Notes: generated by a model not told the origin, from the letters alone. A stretch of DNA of 64,000 nucleotides from Streptomyces finlayi (GCF_014216315.1 NZ_CP045702.1:3720001-3784000); one strand, 5' to 3'. Positions 41,623-50,271 are shown, counted from the stretch's first letter. Numbers and translations: made by a program.

Positions 41623-42773
41623 CGGATCGCCTCCAGGTAGCGGGCGGCCACCGTGGCCGGCGCGAGGTCGGTGGTGGAGGCGTGCGCTCGCTTGGCGTGC
41701 ACGAGGTAGAACTCGGCATCCTTAGCTAGGCGTTCGACGATCTGGACGGCCTGGTCGTCGGTGTCGAACAGCAGCTCGTTGTCGATGTGCTCGGCCAGCC
41801 AGCCGGTGCGAGGTCCGATCACAGGCAGGCCCATCGCCTGGCAGTCGATCACCGACATGGACCAGGGGCAGCCGGGTCGGAAGGGCGCGATGCCGAAGTG
41901 GGGGCCGGCCAGCAGATTGCGGTAGCGGATGCGGTCGCCGCGGTCGGAGGCGATGGTGACGCCGTCCGTGGTCGCCAGCTCCTCCAAGTGTCGTTCGGGG
42001 CTGGGGTCGAGACGGATGCGCTCGGGACTGCGGGTGCCGAACAGGTCCATGACCGTGAGCCGCACCGGGGCGTCGGCGACGAGGCGGCGGGCGAGCTGGG
42101 TGAAGCGGGCGGTGCCGTAGTGCCTGTACAGGCGGTGGTTGTAGATGCCGGTGACCCTGCCTTCGGGCGGGGTGATGTCGGCCGGGTCGCGTACCAGCCG
42201 TACGTCCCTGGGGGCGGGGACGATGTGCAGCTTGTCGCCGAGGTCGACGCCGGTGCGGGCAGCGGCTGCGGCGGTCCAGGAGGCGGCTGTGGAGGAGTGG
42301 ACCAGGATGCGGTCGCAAGCCGCGAGGCCGGCGGCGAAGGCCAGCAGCACACTGTGGCCGAGGCCCCGGTCGTTCAATGCCGGGTCCAGCTCCAAGTCGC
42401 CGGTGTCGGTGAAGGAGAACGGCAGGTAGTGGCAGTATCCGGCGATCCGCGCGTCCACCCCGGCTTCCAGGAGCGCTGCCCGGATAGCGGGGGCAGCCTC
42501 GATCTGGTTGGCCACGACCACCTCGGGCCGCTGGTCACGGATCAGGGTGACCAGAGCGTCCATCCCGGGGTCGAAGCGGGCCCGGTATTTGGTGGACGGG
42601 GAGATGGTGGGCGCGAAGTGCACACGGGCGTCGCCGGCCGGAACCGGAGAGGCCACGGTCACCTCGACCCCGGCGTCAGCCAGCGCCGGGGCGAGCATGT
42701 CGGCGAAGGTGAAGCCGGAGTCGGCGGTCAGCTGGCTGGAGTTGGAGACGTTGAGCAGATACAGCACGCGCAT
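41619..42773 (-). CDS. Glycosyltransferase, GT4-like (first gene of GT operon)
   Basis: The 384-residue protein starts MRVLYLLNVSNSSQLTADSG and contains ADMLAPALADAGVEVTVASP (GT-B first fold). The second fold has VTGIYNHRLYRHYGTARFTQ and FGIAPFRPGCPWSMSVIDCQ-AMGLPVIG near the donor site. AAGG lies about eight bases upstream of ATG 42773. It is the promoter-proximal gene of a tightly overlapping four-gene operon divergent from the XRE regulator. Confidence 0.85.
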   Translation of the reverse strand: MRVLYLLNVSNSSQLTADSGFTFADMLAPALADAGVEVTVASPVPAGDARVHFAPTISPSTKYRARFDPGMDALVTLIRDQRPEVVVANQIEAAPAIRAALLEAGVDARIAGYCHYLPFSFTDTGDLELDPALNDRGLGHSVLLAFAAGLAACDRILVHSSTAASWTAAAAARTGVDLGDKLHIVPAPRDVRLVRDPADITPPEGRVTGIYNHRLYRHYGTARFTQLARRLVADAPVRLTVMDLFGTRSPERIRLDPSPERHLEELATTDGVTIASDRGDRIRYRNLLAGPHFGIAPFRPGCPWSMSVIDCQAMGLPVIGPRTGWLAEHIDNELLFDTDDQAVQIVERLAKDAEFYLVHAKRAHASTTDLAPATVAARYLEAIR

Positions 42774-42918
42774 CGCTGGGACCTTCCTCGTTTGTGGGCC
42801 CGGGGGTCGACCTGGGCCGGTAGAGGAAGGAAACTGGCGACCGGGACCGTGACAGAATGGTGAATCGAGATCACTCACGGTTCATTCATCTCATCCAGCA
42901 TCCAAGGCGGGGGCTTTG
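42774..42918. promoter_or_regulatory. Divergent promoter region of GT operon and XRE-def pair
   Basis: This 145-base gap must drive both directions. It contains GTGAATCGAGATCAC with GTGA/TCAC arms and the following ACTCACGGTTCAT, possible operator half-sites for the adjacent XRE protein. No -10/-35 pair is convincing. Confidence 0.4.
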
Positions 42919-43890
42919 ATGGACGCGCGGGACGACGCCCTGACAATCGAGCAGGCGGCCGAGGCGTTCGCGGCGGAAGTTGCCTACTGGCGCGAGGTGC
43001 GGGGCCTGGCCAAGCGGGAGTTGGCCCGAAGGATGGCCTTCGATCCGTCCTACGTGAGTCATGTCGAGTCGGGCCGGCACAAGCCGACGGAGGACTTCGC
43101 CCGCCGCGCGGAGGAGACCCTGAACGCGGGCAAGGCCATCTGGAAGCGCTGGCTGGACTTCGAGACGGCCAAGGCCCGCACGTCACCATCGGCGGCTGTC
43201 CCGGCTCCCCGCAGGGTTGAGCAGCCGTACGCGACCGGCTCGGCGATCGTCGTCGAGCACGACGCTGCCCGCCTGGACTACGACGGCCGTCTCTACCGGC
43301 TGACGATGCGCCGCCTGCTGCGGAACACCGGCAGCGAGCCGATCACCCGCTACCTGATCCGCATCAGCGTCGACCGCTACCCGGGCGAGCCGGAACGGTC
43401 CAACGCACACTGCCGCGAACACCCCCTGACCTGGGGCGAACTGGCTCTCACCGCGACCTGCCGTGGTGAGACGATGCGCTGGCAGACCAAGCACGACCGC
43501 GACGCTTTCAAAGAAGTGTGGCTGTTGTTCGAGAACGAACAGGGCCGCTTCCCGCTGTACCCGGGCGAGTCGGTGTGGATCGAGTACGCCTACTCGGCGG
43601 GCGAGGAGAAGTGGGGCCGCTGGTTCCAGCGTGCCGTCCGCCTGCCTACCGAACATCTGGGGGTCGAACTCGCCTTCCCTGCCGAACTCGACCCCGCAGT
43701 GTGGGGCACCGAGACCTCCATGACCGCCGAAGCGGCTCCGCTTCGCACTGCGCCGGTCCAGCGCGAGGAGAGCGGGATGCGTGTCTTCTCCTGGAGCACT
43801 TCCGCACCCGCGCTCCATGCCCGCTACCGTCTGGAGTGGCGATTCCGGGCCAGTCCCGAACATGAAGCGAACCAAGGGGAGATCAGGTGA
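42919..43890 (+). CDS. XRE-family regulator with unknown C-terminal beta domain
   Basis: The 323-residue protein has an N-terminal helix-turn-helix (VRGLAKRELARRMAFDPSYV-SHVESGRHKPTEDF). A C-terminal region of about 210 residues is rich in beta strands and aromatic residues (YLIRISVDRYPGEPERSNAH; ESVWIEYAYSAGEEKWGRWF). The C-terminal part may be an effector domain. It overlaps the deformylase start by four bases. TTG 42916 directly precedes ATG 42919. Confidence 0.85.
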   Translation: MDARDDALTIEQAAEAFAAEVAYWREVRGLAKRELARRMAFDPSYVSHVESGRHKPTEDFARRAEETLNAGKAIWKRWLDFETAKARTSPSAAVPAPRRVEQPYATGSAIVVEHDAARLDYDGRLYRLTMRRLLRNTGSEPITRYLIRISVDRYPGEPERSNAHCREHPLTWGELALTATCRGETMRWQTKHDRDAFKEVWLLFENEQGRFPLYPGESVWIEYAYSAGEEKWGRWFQRAVRLPTEHLGVELAFPAELDPAVWGTETSMTAEAAPLRTAPVQREESGMRVFSWSTSAPALHARYRLEWRFRASPEHEANQGEIR

Positions 43891-44456
43891 TCCAGGTGCG
43901 GCCCAGTGAACAGATGCGTGACCTCGGCGTCGTGCAGCGCGGGGCCCCCGTGCTTGCCGAGCGTGCGCGCGTCTTCGACCTGCCGGCCGAGCGCGAGGCG
44001 GCCGAGCAGGCCATCGAGCGGCTGTTCTCCTCGATGGAGCGGATCGGGCAGGTCCACCCCTTCGCCAAGGGCATGGGCATCGCGGCGCCCCAGATCGGCA
44101 TCGGCCGGGCCGCCGCCGTGGTCCAGCCCTCCGACCCCGACGCCCCGGCGATCGTTTTGCTGAACCCCCGCATCACCGAGCGTTCCACTGATGCGGACGA
44201 ACAGTACGAGGGATGTCTCAGTTTCTTCGACGTCCGCGGCTTGGTGCTCCGACCGCTGCGGATCACCGTGGAGACCACGACGCTGGAGGGCCAGACAGTG
44301 ACCACCACCTACGAACGCGGACTCGCCCGGCTGGTCCACCACGAGATCGACCACTTGGACGGCCTGCTTTACACCGCGCGCATGGAGACGGGAGTCGCCC
44401 CCATCCCCGTCGAGCAGTACCGACAGACTGGGCGCTCGTGGGCCTACGAGCAGTAA
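43887..44456 (+). CDS. def: Peptide deformylase paralogue
   Basis: The 189-residue protein has all three deformylase motifs: KGMGIAAPQIG, EGCLSF and HHEIDHLDGLLY, supplying Cys and two His metal ligands and the catalytic Glu. The enzyme removes the N-formyl group from nascent peptides. Here it is an accessory copy coupled to an XRE regulator and opposite a glycosyltransferase operon. It could give resistance to a deformylase inhibitor or process a specific peptide. Confidence 0.93.
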   Translation: MIQVRPSEQMRDLGVVQRGAPVLAERARVFDLPAEREAAEQAIERLFSSMERIGQVHPFAKGMGIAAPQIGIGRAAAVVQPSDPDAPAIVLLNPRITERSTDADEQYEGCLSFFDVRGLVLRPLRITVETTTLEGQTVTTTYERGLARLVHHEIDHLDGLLYTARMETGVAPIPVEQYRQTGRSWAYEQ

Positions 44457-44608
44457 CGGCCGCCACTGCTTCCGAGCCCACCGCCCTGCGCGTGTCCTGC
44501 CGTTTCCGCCTCCCCGCCACCGCCGTAGTGGCTGCTCGCCCTCGGGGCGTTCTGGGGCAGCGGACCCAAGATGCGTCCGCTGCTCCGGCTCAAGACGCCA
44601 AGTAGCGG
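44457..44608. other. Gap between convergent def and relaxase genes
   Basis: The 152 bases hold no gene or strong hairpin I can support. Confidence 0.4.
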
Positions 44609-46318
44609 TCAGCGCTGTCGACGGCGCTGGGCGGCGGGGGGCGTGGGTGCCGCGACGTGCTGGGGGGCTCGTCCCTGGTGCCCGTAGGGTGCGAGCGCCG
44701 TCGAGCGCAGGCGGGCTGCTTCGGCGCGGAGGTTGGGTGCGGGGTTGCGGCTGGTGTGCTGGATGCGGGTGATCAGGGCGCGGGCGGGGCTGTGAGCGCT
44801 GCCGAGTTCGCGGCGGGCGGCGGCTTCCTTGAGGAGCTGGTGGGGTTGGTGGCCGCTGGCTTCGGCGTCGGCGAGGACAGTGGCGAGGGCAGGCCAGGCG
44901 GGGTCGGTGAGGATCCGGTCGGCGTGTTCGGGAACGGCGGTGCGTACGTCGTTGGCCAGGGTGTGACGGGTCTCCTGCTTGGGGTGGCGGGTTTCGAGCT
45001 CGGTGAGCGTCGGGGCGAGTGCGGTGTCGGCTGCTGCCTGGAGGTGCTGGATGACTTGGCGGGCAGCGTCGGCCTGGTGGGCGTGGCCCTTGGCGTCGTG
45101 CCAGCGTGCGGCGAGGACGGTGGCCCAGACGAGTGCGGCGGTCAAGGCGGCGAGGGCGCTGCCGTCGGGGCCGGTGGTGGCGCCGGCGATGTCGCGGGCC
45201 GCCGTCCGCAGGGCGTGGGCGGCCTGGTGGTCGGCGCGGGTCTGGGAGCGTTGGGCGCGGGCGAAAGCCTGGCTGGCAGAGTGCAGTTCGGCCTGGAGGT
45301 GGGTGGGGGCTTTCTGGGCGGTGGCTTCGAGGAGGTCGCCGAGGGCGGTGATGTGGGCCTGGGCGTGGGTGGTGTCGGCCATGTCGGCGTGGAGCATGTC
45401 GAGAGCGTCGGTGGCCTGGTGCCACGGGGTGGTGGGGTGGTTGCGGCGGGCGGTGGGGTGCTCCTCCGGTGCCGTGGTCTCCAGCCGTGCCTTGAGCTTG
45501 GGGAGGGTGAGGTCCGGGGCGATCTTTCCGCCGGGGTGGTAGATCTGCTCACCGGCCTTGTTCACGTCGCCGGGCCGGCCGACGGCATAGCCGAGGAGGT
45601 CTCCGGACGGGCCGCGGCGGGGCTTGACCAAGATGTCGTCGGCTTCGAGGTAGGCGAGCAGTTCCTCGACGCTCCTCGCGTGCGGGATGGCTGCGCGGAT
45701 GCGGTTCTGGAGCCATGCGCGGCTGGTCTGCTCCCAGCCGAGGCGCTCAGCCTTGTGCATCTCAGCCTGCGTGGGGCGCTGGGCGGCGGTGCGATCACCC
45801 TTCTTCAACTGCCGCAGCCCGTAGTCCTTCTCGATCTTTCGGCATTCGTCGCCGACGCGGACACCGCTGTCGTGGAGTTTGGGGCGGCGGCCGTCATCGC
45901 GGACGGTGGTGGCGAGGATGTGGATGTGGTCGTCGGCGTGGCGTACGGCGATCCACCGGCAGCCCAGGTCATCACCGGCCGGCGCGATGCCGGCTGCGTG
46001 GACGATGCGCTGGGCGATCTCGCCCCACTCGACATCGGAGAGGTCGCGGTCCTCGGGCGCGGCACGCACGGGGCAGTGCCAGACATGGTCGATGACGGGT
46101 TTACCGAACTCGCTGTTGCGCAGGTCCACGGGCTCGTCGAGGTGGCGGGCGAGCTGGGTGAGGGTGACGTCCTGGTCGCGGCCGGGGTCGGGCATGCCGA
46201 GCATCGCGAAGCCGGCGACGAGGTGGGGGTCGAGGTGTTCGTCGTGGCGTCCGGGCCCGTAGAGGTAGGCGAGCAGGCCACGGGTGTTGGACCCGGCCGG
46301 TTTGATGGCGGCGATCAC
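44609..46318 (-). CDS. MOB-type relaxase
   Basis: The 569-residue protein begins MIAAIKPAGSNTRGLLAYLY and has the HUH-like motif AVRHADDHIHILATTVRDDG (three histidines) of actinobacterial MobA-type relaxases. A long helical, Ala/His/Gln-rich C-terminal half follows. Relaxases nick oriT and pilot the DNA into the recipient. The GTG start overlaps the stop of the MobC-like gene, forming a mobilisation operon. Tyr nucleophile candidates are near the N-terminus (YLYGPGR). Confidence 0.9.
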   Translation of the reverse strand: MIAAIKPAGSNTRGLLAYLYGPGRHDEHLDPHLVAGFAMLGMPDPGRDQDVTLTQLARHLDEPVDLRNSEFGKPVIDHVWHCPVRAAPEDRDLSDVEWGEIAQRIVHAAGIAPAGDDLGCRWIAVRHADDHIHILATTVRDDGRRPKLHDSGVRVGDECRKIEKDYGLRQLKKGDRTAAQRPTQAEMHKAERLGWEQTSRAWLQNRIRAAIPHARSVEELLAYLEADDILVKPRRGPSGDLLGYAVGRPGDVNKAGEQIYHPGGKIAPDLTLPKLKARLETTAPEEHPTARRNHPTTPWHQATDALDMLHADMADTTHAQAHITALGDLLEATAQKAPTHLQAELHSASQAFARAQRSQTRADHQAAHALRTAARDIAGATTGPDGSALAALTAALVWATVLAARWHDAKGHAHQADAARQVIQHLQAAADTALAPTLTELETRHPKQETRHTLANDVRTAVPEHADRILTDPAWPALATVLADAEASGHQPHQLLKEAAARRELGSAHSPARALITRIQHTSRNPAPNLRAEAARLRSTALAPYGHQGRAPQHVAAPTPPAAQRRRQR

Positions 46319-47049
46319 GCGGACAGGTCCTTCGTCGGTTCGGCGGGCTCACACAGGGCCTCGGCGATCAGGGCGAGCAGGCGGTGGAGTTCGTCGAGGC
46401 GCCGGCGGATGTCGGGCGGGGTGTAGTCGCTGTTGACGGCTCGGGCGATCTGGTTGATGTTGACGCCGGTGCGGTTGAGCTCACGCAGCACCTGGGAACG
46501 GAACATGTGGGTGCGGCGCCGGTCCTCGGACAGCGGCAGATTCGCAGTGAACCGACCGGATACGAAGGCCAGGACGACATCGGCGGCAAACCCTGATCCG
46601 CCCTTGTAGCCGTGCTCGGCGTCAGCTCCCTGGAGCTGGGCATGCTCCTCACCGGTGAACCGCAAAGGACCGACGCGGACGGTTCGCTTGGTGCCGGTGA
46701 AGCGGCGAATCGCAGGCTGGACGCCCTGCACCGCTCGCTCACCGGCCGCCGACTCGGCGGCGGGTGCGGGGCGGAGGATCTGCTGCTGGGAGGCGTGGAG
46801 TATGTCCTGGTCGGGGCCGCCCTCGGCCCCGCCCTCCCAGTCCGGCGCCCCCTGGCGCCAGGCCGTCTCCGCCACCCCCGGGGCGGAGACCCCCGAAGAC
46901 CGGCCACGAGTCGGACTCGGGGTACTACTGGCTCCGCCAGGAGCAGCCCGTCCGAATGCCCGACGCAAACGTTTCGCCAGCGTAGGCGACTTCGTCAGCC
47001 GCGAGGAGTCATCGAGAGGACCCTCAGGGTGGTGCGGGTCATACGCCAT
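46315..47049 (-). CDS. MobC-like relaxosome protein
   Basis: The 244-residue protein has a low-complexity N-terminal half (about residues 1-115). The C-terminal domain (TVRVGPLRFTGEEHAQLQGA ... QVLRELNRTGVNINQIARAV) is the ribbon-helix-helix/MobC pattern of relaxosome accessory proteins that bind oriT. It is coupled to the relaxase by a four-base overlap. ATG 47049 is preceded by GGAGG-like sequence read on the minus strand. Confidence 0.82.
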   Translation of the reverse strand: MAYDPHHPEGPLDDSSRLTKSPTLAKRLRRAFGRAAPGGASSTPSPTRGRSSGVSAPGVAETAWRQGAPDWEGGAEGGPDQDILHASQQQILRPAPAAESAAGERAVQGVQPAIRRFTGTKRTVRVGPLRFTGEEHAQLQGADAEHGYKGGSGFAADVVLAFVSGRFTANLPLSEDRRRTHMFRSQVLRELNRTGVNINQIARAVNSDYTPPDIRRRLDELHRLLALIAEALCEPAEPTKDLSA

Positions 47050-47094
47050 GGGAGGTGCCTCCGAAGCAGGGCGACAATTTCTGCGTGGTGGGGT

Positions 47095-47183
47095 GGCCGC
47101 CCGCCCACAGGTGAGGGCGGGCGGCCAGGTGGCGAGGGAAGGGATCGTCTGGCCGATGGGTGGAAGGGCCCAGCGGCCAGACG
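47095..47183 (-). other. Two inverted repeats upstream of mobC-relaxase (oriT candidate)
   Basis: GGCCGCCCGCCC (47095-47106) pairs with GGGCGGGCGGCC (47115-47126) around an 8-base loop, and CGTCTGGCCG (47146-47155) pairs with CGGCCAGACG (47174-47183). Both arms are perfect. They lie just upstream of the mobC gene, where oriT is often found. One or both could instead terminate the DUF2637 gene, which ends just before them. Confidence 0.5.
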
Positions 47184-47243
47184 GTCAGCCGTTGTCCGGT
47201 GGGGTGCGGGTAGCGGGGTCTCGAAGGACGGCCATCACCTCGG

Positions 47244-47951
47244 TCAGCCGTTTGCCGCTGATCGTGTGGCCCTTGGCTCGTACGGCCTGCTCGACACCTC
47301 ACGCGTCAGCGTGCCTTTCTCTGCTGCAGCGATTCGCCCGATCTCGACGAGCTCCTCGACCGTTGCGCTGGCCGGACGACCGCCCCGTGTTTTGACCACC
47401 GGATCCGGCTTCGACGCCGGCGCCTGGGCGGAAGTGAGCTTCGGCCGCTCAGCGGTTTCTCCGCGGTGAGCGGAATTGCTGGCAAGCGGTTCCGGCGCTT
47501 GGTCGAACGCGGTCTGCGCTTCTTCGCCGGGCTGGTCGACAAGCCCGTGGACCTGTCGCATCAGGACGCCGAAGGCAAGCAGGGCAGCGGCCGGGGGTAC
47601 GGCCGCGACCACGTAGTCCAGGAGAGGCACGGGCCCGGAAGTGGCCGTACCGCTGACTCCGGCCACGTTGAGCGCGATGGAGCCGACCGAGCCGGTTGCC
47701 GTGAGGGTGATGGCCCAGCCATCGGTTACTCGGCGCAGTCCCGCACGGAGCATCAGGAGTTCACCGGCGACGATGAACGCGTCCAGGGTCGCCGGCCAGG
47801 CCCATTGGCGGGTAGGTGAGTTGCTCAGTCCGTGCTGCCCGGCGACTTCGGCGAGGTGCGCGTAGGACAGCCAGAATCCGCCGGTGGTGAGAAGCACGAT
47901 GACGACTCCGGCAGCTGCGAGCGCGTACCGCTCGGTGGCCTGCTTGGTCAT
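47244..47951 (-). CDS. DUF2637 membrane protein with a 3' frameshift
   Basis: The protein has the DUF2637 layout: four membrane segments (ALAAAGVVIVLLTTGGFWLS ... LDYVVAAVPPAAALLAFGVL) followed by a soluble tail. These proteins occur on actinobacterial plasmids and integrative elements. Around 47308 the frame reads LTREVSSRPYEPRATRSAANG, whereas the next frame gives the more natural EQAVRAKGHTISGKRLTEVM-AVLRDPA. One missing base (GTGTCGAG for GTGGTCGAG) would extend the gene to 47185. So the C-terminal helix-turn-helix part seems lost by frameshift, or the base is a sequencing error. Confidence 0.85.
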   Translation of the reverse strand: MTKQATERYALAAAGVVIVLLTTGGFWLSYAHLAEVAGQHGLSNSPTRQWAWPATLDAFIVAGELLMLRAGLRRVTDGWAITLTATGSVGSIALNVAGVSGTATSGPVPLLDYVVAAVPPAAALLAFGVLMRQVHGLVDQPGEEAQTAFDQAPEPLASNSAHRGETAERPKLTSAQAPASKPDPVVKTRGGRPASATVEELVEIGRIAAAEKGTLTREVSSRPYEPRATRSAANG

Positions 47952-48040
47952 GCCCGACCTCCTTCCGCTGTATCGGCAAGGTCTGGAGCAGCGCTGTCCC
48001 GGGGCGTGGTGAGGTGCATAAGGGGTTCTCCGAGGGCGAG

Positions 48041-48176
48041 GCGCTTACGCTGCCCCCTCTTCAAGGAGGGGGCAGCGCGTAGGCGCCGGCGTATGTATGC
48101 GCCGTTCGATGGCGCGTAAGCGTTTGACCTGCTGTTTTCTAAGATTCGTGGGCGTCGGAGGCGGTGCGTAGGCGCC
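48041..48176. repeat. Iteron-like GCGTARGCG repeats with a GC hairpin
   Basis: GCGTAGGCGCC occurs at 48077-48087 and 48166-48176, GCGTAAGCG at 48114-48122 and its inverted form GCGCTTACGC at 48041-48050. Between them a 12-bp perfect hairpin (48048-48059 with 48066-48077, loop TTCAAG) probably terminates the helicase transcript. The repeats lie between the DUF2637 and helicase genes, and could be a replication or regulator-binding site. The rest of 47952-48223 holds no gene. Confidence 0.5.
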
Positions 48177-48223
48177 TTCGGCCGTTCAGCGCGCGTACGG
48201 CGTCGCGTACGGGGGATGCCGGG

Positions 48224-49759
48224 TCAGGACACGGCGGTGATGTGGCGGGAGGTGGCCTTCCATCGGGTGGCCTGGCCTCCTCCGGTGCCGCCGCCTGCCC
48301 CGGTTTCCTGAATGGCGTGGCCGCTCTTGGTAAGGGCCTCCAGGCGTCGCCTCGCCCTGGCAATGTCCGCCGTGCTGGGTTTGTTCTCGCCGGTGATCTG
48401 GGTGGAGAGCTCGCGGGCGGTAAGCCCACCGGAGCCCGTCTGCCGCAGCAGAGTCAGCGGGTCGAGACTGGTGTCGACGCGGGAGGTGCCACGGGGGTGG
48501 TCGTGGATGACCGGCAGCGGGCCGATCTCGTCGTCAACGGTCTTGAGGTGGTGGAGGTGAACCACCGGGTCGCCCGCCGCACCGCTGAGGAAGAGGACAC
48601 TCCCCGCGCCTGCGGTGTACCAGGCCGAGCCGTAGACCTGGTCCAGGACGGGGCGCTGGGTGCGTGAGACATCGGGGCCCTGCTTGCGCTGGTGGTGCAG
48701 TTCGAGGAGTTCGACCCCGTCACGCAGGAGCTGCTGGCGGGCGTTGTTGTAGGCGAGTCCGGCCTCGTCGTCGGTGAGCTTGCCGACGACGTCCTTGAGG
48801 CTGTCGATGACCACGGTGTCTGCCCCGTGCTCGGCGGCCAGCTCTGCGAGGAGCTGGGGCTCGGTGTTCAACGAGGCGGGCAGCGGCCCCGACCAGAAGA
48901 CCAGGCGTCGACGCAGGACGTCCCGGTCGGCTTGGTGCACGACGCGAGTGAAGGCGCGGGCGAGCTGGCTGGGCCGGTCCGCGGCGATGTAGAGGACCTT
49001 CTCGCCCTCGCGTACCGGCATGTCCAGCACCTGAGCGATCAGGCCGAGGCGAGCGAGGACGATCTGCTGGGCGATCGTGGACTTCCCGACGCCCGGCGGT
49101 CCGACGAGCATCAGGCTTTCCCCCGAGGCCCAGGCTGCTTTCCCCGGCGTGCCCCATACGGGTTCGGTGGTGGCCTGAGTGTCGGCGACGAAGGACCAGC
49201 CGTCCACGGCGTATCGCTGGAGCCGTCCGGCCGAGCTGCGTCGGGCGCGATCGGCGGCCTCGCTCAGCGATGTCGCCAGCAGGCTCCGCACCTCGGCCGG
49301 GTCGGCGCCTGGCGCGGTGGCACCCTGAAGCACGCGGATCGCCGTGGATTGCAGCATCCGGAGGTCGGCGTGATGGCGCACGATATCCGCGTAGTACTCG
49401 GCTCCGGAGCCCGCCACGGCAGCTGATGCGAGGGTGTGCAGGTAGGGGGCGCCTCCGACACGGGCGAGGTCCCCGTGGGACCGCAGATGGTGAGCGAGCG
49501 CGATCGGGTCTGCGGGCGCTCCCTGCTGTCGCAGTTCCAGTAGGGCGTGCCAGATCGTCGTGTGCGCCGGCCGGTAGAAATCGCCAGGCTCCAGTGCCTG
49601 GCGGACCTCGTCGATGACGGCTGCCTGATACATGCAGGCCCCCAGCACGGCTGCTTCGGCTTCGACGTCGTGCGACGGAGTGGACTGCATGCCGAAGGTG
49701 TCCACCGGGGTGAGGTCAGCCGATGGTGCTTGCCACTGCGGGGTCGTACCCTGGGGCAC
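48224..49759 (-). CDS. DnaB-like replicative helicase/AAA ATPase
   Basis: The 511-residue protein has a DnaB N-terminal domain (HDVEAEAAVLGACMYQAAVI ... ALLELRQQGAPADPIALAHH) and an AAA_25/RecA-like ATPase with Walker A VGPPGVGKSTIAQQ (about residue 221) and Walker B VVIDSLKDVVG. A C-terminal winged-helix-like tail follows. It probably helps the excised element replicate during transfer. GTG 49759 has AAGGA six bases upstream. Confidence 0.87.
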   Translation of the reverse strand: MPQGTTPQWQAPSADLTPVDTFGMQSTPSHDVEAEAAVLGACMYQAAVIDEVRQALEPGDFYRPAHTTIWHALLELRQQGAPADPIALAHHLRSHGDLARVGGAPYLHTLASAAVAGSGAEYYADIVRHHADLRMLQSTAIRVLQGATAPGADPAEVRSLLATSLSEAADRARRSSAGRLQRYAVDGWSFVADTQATTEPVWGTPGKAAWASGESLMLVGPPGVGKSTIAQQIVLARLGLIAQVLDMPVREGEKVLYIAADRPSQLARAFTRVVHQADRDVLRRRLVFWSGPLPASLNTEPQLLAELAAEHGADTVVIDSLKDVVGKLTDDEAGLAYNNARQQLLRDGVELLELHHQRKQGPDVSRTQRPVLDQVYGSAWYTAGAGSVLFLSGAAGDPVVHLHHLKTVDDEIGPLPVIHDHPRGTSRVDTSLDPLTLLRQTGSGGLTARELSTQITGENKPSTADIARARRRLEALTKSGHAIQETGAGGGTGGGQATRWKATSRHITAVS

Positions 49760-49888
49760 AGAGCTTCCTTGTCTCGGGCCGATACGGACTGGCAGGTCCC
49801 GGCGCCGGGTGGATCGTTTTGGGCGGTCGTCTTGGGAGTCGCTGCGGCCTTGGTGCTCCAACACCGGGGCCGCTTCTCTGTATGGGCT

Positions 49889-50125
49889 TCAGGCAGCCTT
49901 CTCGTACCGCGATCCAGTCAGCAGGTCGGCCAGTCGCGCCGCACTGTGCGGACTGATCGTCGTGGTGAATCCGGCGCAGACGCGTCGCAGGGCCTGGGCC
50001 CGGGCTTCCTCCTGTCGTGCGGCTCGGGTCGTCATGGGGGCGGTCAGCGCTGTGGTCGCCTCGGGCAGCAGGCGCACGGGCAGCTCCTTGCGGGCGGTGC
50101 GGGAATGGCAGTCCTCGCACCGCAT
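49889..50125 (-). CDS. Small CXXC protein
   Basis: The 78-residue protein starts MRCEDCHSRTARKELPVRLL with a CXXC-like pair (CEDC), then an Ala/Arg-rich helical region (ARQEEARAQALRRVCAGFTT) and SPHSAARLADLLTGSRYE. In-frame sequence upstream (ARCNRPPDDL) also has a Cys, so the true start may have been lost. There is no clear ribosome site. Function unknown; possibly a small zinc-binding regulator of the element. Confidence 0.5.
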   Translation of the reverse strand: MRCEDCHSRTARKELPVRLLPEATTALTAPMTTRAARQEEARAQALRRVCAGFTTTISPHSAARLADLLTGSRYEKAA

Positions 50126-50250
50126 GAGGTCGTCGGGCGGTCGGTTGCATCGCGCTGCTCCAGACGCTCCAACGCCTGGGGGCCGCGCGTGCCGCGCTCA
50201 CGGACGACTGGCAGGTCGTCCGCACGTGACGCCCTCAGTTTCTGGAGAAT

Positions 50251-50271
50251 CGCCGGTTGGGCTAACCGGCG
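50251..50271 (-). terminator. Hairpin downstream of the integrase gene
   Basis: CGCCGGTT (50251-50258) pairs with AACCGGCG (50264-50271) around a five-base loop, 43 bases after the integrase stop on the minus strand. No strong U-tract follows. Confidence 0.6.

Noticed and set aside
44657..46426. Gly/Val-rich plus-strand frame opposite the relaxase
   Set aside because: Antisense shadow; the relaxase on the minus strand has clear motifs.
48041..48176. CRISPR array
   Set aside because: The repeats are 9-11 bp, irregularly spaced and in mixed orientation; no cas genes are in the window.
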